Source of the DNA: Asterias rubens
Lineage: Eukaryota; Echinodermata; Asteroidea; Forcipulatida; Asteriidae
Reading direction: 5' to 3'
Length of the DNA stretch: 64,000 nucleotides
Assembly: GCF_902459465.1 (NCBI RefSeq)
Contig: NC_047063.1
Span: 24,039,055-24,103,054, forward strand
The notes under the pieces are model-generated. The model did no database searches. It worked only from the letters and a program-made list of their open reading frames with translations, and was not told the DNA's origin. Position 1 is the stretch's first letter, and each line of letters starts with the position of its first letter. This document shows, one piece after another, positions 51,870 to 62,400 of the stretch. Both the position numbers and the translations under genes were made by a program.

Positions 51870-52215
51870 AACATAATAGGGAGTCACAAAATGGCGATGC
51901 GACATATCAACCTGGACATTTGTGACTGTTTCGCTCCAGGATCTGGTAAGGTTTTTTCCTTTTTTTTCAAAATGTTTTCTCAATGGTGTTTTGAGTGTTA
52001 TTAAAAATTAGACATTGAGGATTAGGTTCGTGTTCATAGAATTTGTGCCATGATTTTCGAAAGTGGTAAAAAAAGAGCAAACCTGTTGACTAGCTGTTAA
52101 AATTGTACGTGTTTGACCATTTGGCCCTTTACATGCGAACATGCTTTGTTACCCTGCGGCTACGCCGCTTGGAGGAGGATTACGACAATATCGCAACTAT
52201 TCTAACTCTAGAAAC
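51870..52215 (+). repeat. Dispersed repeat R1, copy 3 (direct arm)
   Basis: Begins 'gggagtcacaaaatggcgat' and continues through 'tgtgactgtttcgctccagg' to CTG|GTAAGG at 51946, which looks like a splice donor. Then 'ttgaggattaggttcgtgtt' and 'tttgaccatttggccc'. It could contain a non-coding first exon of CDK20, whose start codon is preceded by a splice acceptor, but the sequence is repetitive. Confidence 0.5.
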
Positions 52216-52404
52216 TATGGCTCCCCCGTCAGCCATATTGCCTCCTTCCGAGTCCTTACTCAGGCCATGGAGGAAGAAATAGTTCCATGGTTTAGTTTTA
52301 ATGCTAACGTTTTCAAAATCATTGATGATAGGTGAACATTTGATGATAGTTTGCCATCAATAACTTCAGTTTCCTTTGTACTACACAGCTGAGTCGGATT
52401 AAAC

Positions 52405-52547
52405 CATTCTGTAAAGGGCTTGTTACAAGGCAGTACGGCAGTGCATGTGCACTGTCCATTAATAATGCCCGCCGTTTACGCATTATATTGCACACAGTCA
52501 CACGGACTGCCACTCTGCCTTGTAACACCCCTTTCACAGAATGGGTT
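52405..52547. repeat. MITE family G, full copy
   Basis: Ends 'cattctgtaaagggcttgtt' and 'tgtaacacccctttcacaga' are inverted, followed inward by 'aaggcagtacggcagt' versus 'actgccactctgcctt'. About 143 bp. Confidence 0.75.
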
Positions 52548-52714
52548 AGCCCCAAAAAACTGAATTCCCCAAAATTTGAATTCTGAGAAGTGTTATTGAC
52601 AGATTTTGTATTTCAATTAGGGATGATCTATTCTTTCTGAGTGGACATTATGCTCCGGATTTTTATCGATATCTCAAAAAGTGATTTGCACAGGTTGGGG
52701 GCCTAAATAGTTTT

Positions 52715-52955
52715 ATTGTATACCAGGCCTGGAATGACGCAGAGGTTATGGAGGCTATGGTCTTGCAGGGCTGTATGATTTGTTTTTGAAACGGCAAGGG
52801 CACCAAGGCATTTTTTTTTCGCGGTAAAGGACACCCTATGATGAAATTGCAAATTTGTACTGCCGAGCATTTTAAGGGCACCAAGGCAATGACTACGGGA
52901 CACGGAGGCAATCGCCTTCGCTGCCTCCGTGAAGTATCAGGCCTGATCTTGGCCT
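52715..52955. repeat. Dispersed repeat with 'gcaccaaggca' motifs
   Basis: 'aagggcaccaaggca' occurs near 52796 and 52873, and 'ggaggcaatcgcctt' near 52905. Related wording appears in CDK20 introns at 53580-53630 (inverted) and 59490-59560. The family is not recognised. Confidence 0.5.
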
Positions 52956-53046
52956 AAAGTTCCAATTGACTAAGATTTTCCAATGGAAGTGCCCTTTGTA
53001 AAATTAAAGTGTCCTTGTCTTTTCAACATTTTAAAGATGAAACTCC

Positions 53047-53219
53047 AGCCGTCGATTTCACCAAACTCTACCTAACTTATGATTAATCTTAAGACTTAGG
53101 ACAAGTCCCAGCCCTGCACTGTAGCATGTATACACTAAGATTAGTCCTAAGTTAGGTTGAGTTACTGGTCCCAACTGGAGACAGGATTAATCCTAAGTGC
53201 TTTGTGAAATCGACGGCAG
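53047..53219. repeat. MITE family D, copy 2
   Basis: Ends 'gccgtcgatttcacca' and 'tgtgaaatcgacggc' are inverted. It lies about 150 bp upstream of the CDK20 start codon, in its 5' intron or promoter. Confidence 0.8.
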
Positions 53220-53309
53220 GCCTGATAATAACTACATTATAGGATTAAAACAATCGAATGGTTCCAAAAACCAAGGGTAACCTTCCCTTTAACCCATCTT
53301 TTGCTTGTT

Positions 53310-53337
53310 TCTTTTTCCCTTATCGTTTTCCTTCCAG
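53310..53337 (+). promoter_or_regulatory. Probable 3' splice site upstream of CDK20 ATG
   Basis: A pyrimidine tract 'cttatcgttttccttccag' is followed by GTTGTTGATTC and the ATG 30 bases later. This suggests a spliced 5' UTR, with a non-coding first exon further upstream. Confidence 0.5.
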
Positions 53338-53366
53338 GTTGTTGATTCAACGTTTAGTAATAAATA

Positions 53367-53441
53367 ATGGAACAGTATACCATCTTGGGAAGGATTGGAG
53401 AGGGTGCTCATGGAATTGTCTTCAAAGCTAGGCATATTGAG
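53367..53441 (+). CDS. CDK20: CDK20 exon 1
   Basis: 25 complete codons, [10 protein letters not shown] to ARHIE, containing the ATP-binding glycine loop. Donor GAG|GTACAA. Confidence 0.93.
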
Positions 53442-56400
53442 GTACAAATGTGGACTGTTTATTTACTTTTTGTGAGGACTCGTTCAAAACACGTGTGAAA
53501 CTTATTTGTGTTAGTTTCCTTTTAGAGTTGGGTTTGTGCTGGAATAATTTATCATTGAAGAAATTTACAATTTCCTCATTAGGGTGCCCTTTACCAAGGA
53601 GGAAATGCCTTGGTGCCCTTGCCCTTTAAAAAACAGTTGTCTATCATGTCTATAAAGATTTTGACATCTTCTTCCTGCTACACTATTGATCGAATTTACC
53701 TGACGTCATAATCACAATAATCTTTGATGTGCCATATGGGTGGGCAAAGTCACTGTGCGTTATTCAGTGAAGTGTGCTTTTAAGTGACACGGCCTTTACA
53801 CGTAAATCTATTGACCACCGAAACGGTGAGCCTGCCACAGTCACCTTGTTAGGCGTAAGTGCATGGGGTCAGTACCAAAATTGGTGAACCCACAAGCTGG
53901 ATGACTAAGGCCTATTTTTGTGTAATCTTTGGAAACAAATAAAATTTTCATTGATATGATATGTGTATGAAAACTTGCTAAACATTAGAGCGTTTGATAT
54001 TTCTTATTAGATCAAGTTTTTGGTGATGACATGAATCCTTTATACTTGTTGTGAAGGAAGATTTTTGTAGTAAAATTTACCAGTTGAATTTTCATTTTCA
54101 TTAGTCTTAAAGTTTTTAGACAAAAAGTGAGAGTAATCAAGCAAAGTTTTCAGGATAGTTGCATTCATACGTTGTGCTTAAATAATTATTTTTTCCTGAG
54201 GCGAAAATTATTTTCGTACCTGATCTTTTCTGGGGAAAAAAAATAGCACCTCAGCAAGTAACATTTTGAGGGAAGCTTTCTGCCATCGTTTTTGTCCAAA
54301 CCTTAGTTTAATGTAAATCTGTCTATACATTGTGTTTTGTGTCCTACAAGCTCCATTATAAATACTGAAAAACTGATTTATAATGTCTGCTGCCACCTTG
54401 TGTTCCACAGCTGCCAATTTCTCTTGAAACCCTTTAACTAGACCAGGCCCCTGGTACTTGCTTTTCAAATCCATTCTACCCTTTTGATAACCCTGTTTTT
54501 GTTATGTTTTTATCTCAGAGTGGTGAAATATGCGCACTGAAGAAAGTTCCCCTGCGCAGGTTGGATGATGGAATCCCCAATACAGCTCTGAGGTAAGTTT
54601 GCACATGTTTCAAAGTACAGTCGTTAAAGACACTGGACGCTATTGGTAATTGTCAAAGACTAGCCTTCACAGTTGGTGTATCTCAACATAAGCATAAAAT
54701 AACAAAACCTGTGAAAATTTGTGCTCAATCGGTCAACAAAGGTGCAAGATAATTATGAAAGAAAAAACACCCTCGCCACCGAATTTGAGTGCTTTTAGAT
54801 GCTTGATTTTGAGACCTCAAATTCTAAATCTGAGGTTTTGAAATCAAATTCGTGGAAAATTACTTCTTTCTTGAAAACAATGTTATATATACTATCAACC
54901 TCTCCCCATTTCTCGTTATCAAGAAAGGTTTTATGTTAATAATTATTTTTGAGTATTACCAATAGTGTCCACTGCCTTTAAACCAACATCAAAAATATGC
55001 ATTGTCTGGAAATTTAAATTATTTTGTATACACTTTTTCAAACAATCTTTTTTCTTTAAAATTTTCAAGTTAAACTCACTATAGACTGCCTATCATTCAC
55101 AAAGAGATGTACATGTGTCATAATAATGTGAAAATTATTTTACTTAAAGGAACATTACAGAATTGGTTTTGCTAGCAACAAATTTGTTGGCAGTGTAAGC
55201 ACTTTATGTAATCCACCATTATACATAAACAGACAAACCTGTAGAAGTTCGAGATCGATCATCCATCTTGGTCATGAGAAAATAGTTTACAAAGTGAGTA
55301 TTTTGCATTGCACCGAAGCCATAACAAAAATTAATAGAATGCTCACTGAGCGATAAACTCCAAATGCGGAATTAGATTATTTATTACTCATCAAAATTAA
55401 TATGAAATTTCACACAGAAATATTTTTAGGGATGTTTTCTATCAATAGACCTTGTTAGTTTTATGTAAATCTGTGATCTTAAGGATTTTTTTCCTTACCA
55501 ATTCTGTAACGTTCCTTGAAAGAGTAGCCTATAGTATACTAAAAAGAAAAAAACTCAAGCTTTCAATGTTTTTGGCTACTAATTTATTGCTGTCAATAAC
55601 AACATGAACAATAAGGCCTATGGCAGTGTTGCGGCAAGCTAAAAGAAGATCTTGAAGACCTCTCATTACATATAGAGCTATCAGGAACATCAACAAAAAA
55701 AGCTCAAAACAGTTTTGCTTCTTATACAAAAATATGGCAATTGGCCAATACAAATAATGTATGTACAGCCTTTTGAGTTAGATTTTTGCTTAGTTTTACT
55801 TCAGATGAAAACTGTCCAGCCAACTTTATTGATTTCTCATCAAATATGACATTTCAGAAAGAAATATTTAAAGTAGGGATGTTTTTTCTATCATCATCAT
55901 CATAGTGTTTTGTAAATCTGTGATCTTAGACGATTTGTGTGCTTACGAATTCTGTATTGTTCCTTTAAGTCTGACACACTAAACTGCTTGGGCGCGACAT
56001 GCAATATTAAAGTCAGTTTAAAATTAAGATGCACTTTTGAAATGTTGAGGTTTTTTTTTTTTAAGAAAGCTGACTATATGATAGAGAGAGAATGCACTTT
56101 GAGGTATTCATTTTAGAAGGGCTTTACCTTTGCTGCATGCTAAGCTCAACCTTTGCTGCTAAGCTCTATTGCCTTACAGATTGTATTGATTGTGTAATTA
56201 TTTGTATGTTAATTTGCAGGGAAATAAAAGCATTGCAGGAAATTGAGGACAATCAGTATGTAAGTATTTGTGAACATATTATTTAGCGGACCGACTCCAC
56301 TAGGGTCAAAACATCTTGCCCCAATTTCACGATAACGATTAAACCTTTCGCCTGAAGATGAGCAGAGGATACTGATCAAAATGTTGAGTCGTTAATCACT

Positions 56401-59400
56401 AGTTCTTTTCAGAGCCAACACAACTCCAAGGAGATTTTCACAAGGTGCTACTGCAAACCTCTCTTAGGCCCTTGTCACACGAGGCAACTTTTACAGGCAA
56501 CTTGGAGGCAATCAACTGCATTGCATTCTACATGACCACTTTGGTAGCACATGATATTTTTTTCGAACAATGTTTTACGATCACCAAGAATAATATGTGA
56601 ACATTCAAATGTGAATGGCTTTTTTTCTTGGAGATCGCATGGAACTGGTTGCCTGTAAATTGCCTTGTGTGACATGGCCCTTAGTTGACTGTTCTTTATG
56701 TATGACATTTCTTTCTTTGTGCGACTATCGGCATAGTCACGACCTATGAATCATTAGTTGATTTGAGACTACCATTTTTCAACTACTCTGTTAAACGTGC
56801 TGCCTCAACTACTACAAAAACAGTCGCGACTACTTCAAAAATAGTTGTGACTACCTGTGTGGTGAATCAATTGTGTCGCTCACGACTATTTACATAATTG
56901 ACTTACAAAACACAATCAGACATCAGTGACACAATCCTTTCGGCTTCAGTTTTACCAATGTGCTTGTGGGCACACATTGCCACAGTGCATCTTGAGAATG
57001 TTAACCTTAATCGCAACAAGTGTCGTAGTTGCGACTATTTGAGGTGCGAATATTCGAGTCATATCGTCTAGTCGCCCAGGCCTAATGCACATGTTTGTTG
57101 TTTTAATGATTTGGCCGTATAAACAATGATAATAATTATTCATAAATACCTGGGACAGTTTCTGTATTTTGATTGGTTGAGAGGACATCACGTAGGGGTG
57201 TTTAAAAGGATGACATAACATCAGCCAGAAGTGTTTAAAATGATCAAGAACCAGGCCTCGGCGGGTTTAAACCACACATTGATTCCCATAGTCATACTAA
57301 TCCTGCAGGTAGTGAAGCTGAGAGAGGTGTTCCCACACGGCACTGGGTTTGTCTTGGTGTTTGAGTTCATGTTGTCCGACCTGCTGGAGGTGGTCAGGAA
57401 CTCGGAGGAGCCCCTGACTGAAGCCCAGATCAAGAGCTACATGATGATGCTGCTAAAGGGTATCGCTTACTGCCATGAGAACTCCATCATGCACAGGGTG
57501 GGTGTGTCCATTAGTCCAGGGCCCTGTTTCCTAAAGCTGTTTGGCAGAATGTCACAACCAACCCATCGGGGTTGTTGTTGCAACCAGGGGAAGAAACCAA
57601 CACTGCAGAAATAAATTTGCACTCAAGCCAATCAAGATTATATTTACAAAATATTACAAATTTATTTACAAAACAATTCTGCTCTCTGAGTTCCTTTCAG
57701 TGGCCACTGCTTAAACAACTGTCCAAACTATTTACAACATTTCAACACAGTAGCTGTAGCCGCTGCACAGTAGCCAGTAGCGCTTGCCCCAGCAGTTGCA
57801 CAGTAGCAGCTCGCGTTAGCACTATTTACAACAGCAAATCATGGCCCTATATTTTAGTGTACCACAAAATATACAAAACAACTATTTCCAACTGCTTCCA
57901 TTAGTCAACCTGTGACACAGAACATTCTGCTCAGCAAATTCTTTTGCTAAGCAAGAGGTAAGTGGTATACAGCACTGGTAAATGTACAGTATTTTGTACG
58001 GTAGCTTGGAGTGCGGTAACTTGCAGCACCAGCTGTATACTCCCTAGGGGGCTGAGATGGTTGATATATTTAAGGCTCAGTGACCAGGGGTAATAATGTT
58101 TGAAGCGCTTTGAGTCGCCCTTCAGGCTGTGGTAAAGCGCTATATAAAATTTACTATTGTTGTTATTTTAGCTGGTAACCTATTTGGCCTAAGCGAGAGT
58201 TTTCTGGGCTTTGCATACTTTTGTGCATGCAAGCTTAATTTAGTGAAGTTGGACCCAGAGCACTACCTCTTTTTTTACAGAGGGATATTTCGCTGGGGTC
58301 ATACAAGTCTTAATTACAGACTCGGTTGTTTTGGAAGGCATTTATATCTTGTATCACATTTTGCATTTGATTATTTTTGTGTGCATGTAGCCAGCTTTTA
58401 ATCTCTTTTAATTTTTTACCTTACTGTGTTCTTGACAGTGTTCTGTTCCCCATTATTATTATGGGGTCAGGGTGTTGAGTTTTTAAAATAAAATTGTGTA
58501 GTTTTCTGTGCATCTATATGTAGTTGGTACATTTTTGTATTTTTTGGCTTTGTTCGACATGTGAGTATTTTGATGTATTTTTCATTGTTTGTATTTTGAT
58601 GTAATTTTGTAATTTGTGCCTTCAGACGTCCTCAGAGGATGGAGGCGCACCAGAAGGAGGCGCACCAGAAATGTAAACAAAAAGTTATAATTTGTATTAA
58701 ATCAGTTCGCTTTGGAGGACGGGACAACGCTCAAAACATGTTTCAACACGCTCAGCAAACTTATAAACTGGCCTTCAAGGTTCTGTGCAAGTTGACGGTG
58801 GTCATGTCAACAGGTAGTAGTGGGACTAGTGGATTTAGCCTTCTATAGGACTGTTCCACTGTGCTGTACACAGATACAGAGTCCTAAATATTAGGGCCCA
58901 TTTCTGGGGCGAAAAATATTCAAAGCTTCATAACTCAAATCTTACCTGCAAGAAGCCACTAATTTTAGCAGATTCACATTCCATGGCGGCATACAATTTT
59001 CTGCGGTGGGTTTGTCATATACATTTCTCTCAAATCTGTCATTTTCGTGAAATAATGAAGCTCCGAACAATAATAAATTCCCATTTTGATCATATTCTCA
59101 CAGTTGTCTGCTGTGCGTTTGTGTACATTCAGGAATAGCTGTTAGGAATAGCTGCTAATTTTTCTCCTTTCTGCTAAGTTTTCATCAAAGTTAATGTCAA
59201 TATACACCCAGTAATGACGGCATAATGATGGTCGCTTTTCTGATTTGTCTATAGGACCTGAAGCCAGCCAATCTTCTGATCAGCGAGACGGGACATCTGA
59301 AGATTGCTGACTTCGGTTTGGCAAGAGTTTTCAGCAACGAAGAGGGAAGACAATACAGCCATCAGGTTGCAACAAGGTATGACAAGAACAGGGTCAAATC

Positions 59401-62400
59401 AAAAAAGAAAAATGACCAGCCCATTTTGAAAAGTAATTTGTATAATTACATTGTTATAATTTATAATTGCTTAAAATTACTCGGACATATGAAAGGGGCC
59501 CCAAGGCATTGCCCTGTAGGGGCATGGAGGCAATTGCCTCTATTGGCTTGAAATATCAGCCCTTGACTTGGAGTTTTGTTGAAATTATAAATTTATGTCA
59601 TACAAAATGCCTTTTGATGATGAAAAGAGAAACTTATTTTAAATAAAATATATGGAAAACTAAATACATAAAGGGGTCCCAACAGATTTATTTTGAGCTG
59701 ATTCACTATTAACCAATAGCAAACTTTTATACGACATTTAGCCAGAGTAGGCCTAACTATTAAAGTGCTAACTTACATCATATTGTCGATCTGATAAATT
59801 TGTACCTACATGTAGAATAGTGTGCAACTGTTCTAATTTTCCATGTGATTTCTACATTTGTGTGTATTTTTTAAACCCCCACCCCCCCAAAAAATGTAAT
59901 TAAAATTGTTTTGTTTGTTAGTTCTATTTTATAACTTAGATCAAAATCGTAGGAAAATGTAAACCCATATTGAACATCCCAAATTGTAGGGTACGGCTTT
60001 CCAAACCAAAGATAAATGTTGTTTTCGCTCACTCCTTGCCTCCAAAGTTGGGGTTATCTACCCAAGGCTTTATGAATTTAAAACTTCGCAGCCCGGCGAC
60101 AAATTTATAAGGTGTGGCACCAATCGTACCGAATGTGAGAGTGTGGTTCTGCTATCTACCACTTGCTTTTCCCAAGTACTATTTTAGTATTCATGGAATG
60201 TCTTGTCCCGTGAATACACAAACTGAGTAAATTAGGCAAATTATTTACAAGCACAAAGCAAACTATAGAGGCTTGAAATTATGCAAATTAAATATGCGCG
60301 TAAACAAACAAAGAGGGTGCTATAGTGTGAGCAATGACGCGTGGCGGCGCTGTAAAATAATGTAAACAATGACTCGCCTGGTGCGTAGCGATCACAAGTG
60401 CATCTATGTGCTATATTATTATGTACACGGAAAGATGGAAAGTGAGACAATAATTATGTATTTACAAATGCCTGACAGTGAAGATTAACAAGTCTGGCTG
60501 GTCAGGTTTGTAATCTGGCTTCGTTCAAACAAGCTTTCGTGCTCGTAAACTTTCACGCTTTGCACTCACAAGCTTTCACGCTTTGCGCTCGCAAGTTTTC
60601 GCACTTTGCGCTCGCAAGTTTTCACGCTTTGCACTCACAAGCTTTCACACTTTGCACACTCACAAGCGTTCACGCTTTGCGCTCGCTAGCATTCACTCTT
60701 CGTGTTCTTTTAGATGGTTGATTTGAGTCCCCAAATTCTAAATCTGAGGTCTCGAAAACGAATTTTATGAAAATTACTACTTTCTCGAAAGTCTGTCACT
60801 TCAGAGGGAGTCGTTTCTCACAATGTTTTGTACTATCAACCTCTCCCCATTACTTGTTACCAATAAAGGTTGTGTGCTAATAATTATTTTGAGTAATTAC
60901 CAATAGTGTCCACTGCCTTTAATAGCAGCCTATAAAAACCTGCCTGCAGATGTCAATCAATCATTGCAGGATGTTGTGTGGCCGAGCCGATAAGAGCACC
61001 AAACTCGAGCTCTAGTGCTTCTGTTTAGCAGAGTGTGGATTCGAATACTGGTCGTGACACTTGTGTCCGTGAGCAAGACACTTAACTATAATTGCTTCTC
61101 TTCACCCTGGGTTAAATGGGTACCTGTGAGGGCAGAGATGGTTCACGTGATTGATTTAGTGGAGTAGAGCAATAATGTGTTGCACAGGCTGTATACTCCC
61201 CAGTGAGCTGATCTGGTTTAAGGAATGAATTAAGGCCAAGTGACCGGGGGTACTAATATAAGGCGCTTTGAGACACCCTCGGGTGTGAAAAGCGTTATAT
61301 AAAAACTGGTTATTGTTATTTTTATTATTCTGCAATTATTCTTGACTCTTGATAGGTGGTATCGAGCCCCAGAGCTTTTGTACGGAGCGAGAAAGTACGA
61401 CGAGGGCGTCGATCTCTGGTGAGCTCCTTTCCCTTTTTGTAAGGGCGATGTAATTTCACTGTAAAGTGTAAGGCTATCCGACGTCGCACAAACTGGCTCC
61501 AGTGAAGAGTACCTGGGTTCAATTTCATAGAGCTGCTTAATCAGCACTTGTTAGCATGAATGCTTACCAATAAGCAGTGCGATTAAATTGGCCCGGAGCC
61601 TAGGGTTGATTTTGTGATTGATTGAGTGTTGGGTTTGATCCCCTTTTGTGACTTTTTTGAAAACTGCCTACATGTACCTTTTGTTTCTAACAGAAAGCTC
61701 ATACTGCTTTATTTTCTTAATGACTGTAATCCCAGCCATTTTGTCGTCTTTGAGTGTTGGCTCGATTCACATTCATGCCTTTTTATGAAACGGGCTACCA
61801 TTGTGTCTAGCTCACACTAACTTACTTTCCTTTATGGCTGTCATTTCAGGGCGGTAGGTTGCATCTTTGGTGAACTCCTGAACAATTCGCCGCTATTTCC
61901 TGGTGAGAATGACATCGAGCAGCTGTGCTGCGTACTAAGAGTCTTAGGTACCCTTACAGAGAAGACATGGCCTGTAAGTATAGACCCAAGCAACCCTAAG
62001 AGTCTTAGGTACCCCTACAGAGAAGACATGGCCTGTAAGTATAGACCCAAGCAACCTCCAGGACTCAAATTTTACATTGAATCACTGGCCTGAGGCCAGT
62101 TAATTCATTGTCAGGCCAGTACATTCAATTAAATTCATTTATTCAATTAAAAAATGGTTTATTAAAACATGTATTGCAGATAAAAACTGAATTGCATATG
62201 CAAACATCTGGTAAACTTAAGACAGGTAAAGTCTGGTGGTCTTGGTTTTTTTTTTCAATTCAACATCTTTGTCTCAAAAAACTTATATTCAAATGTTGAG
62301 TCTGAGTCTCATAAATATCTTTCAATTCTGCCGAGTATCGCCCATTAAACAGAAGAGATCAATCTTCTTTTAGAAGTTTGTTCAAATGAACCAGTTTAGA

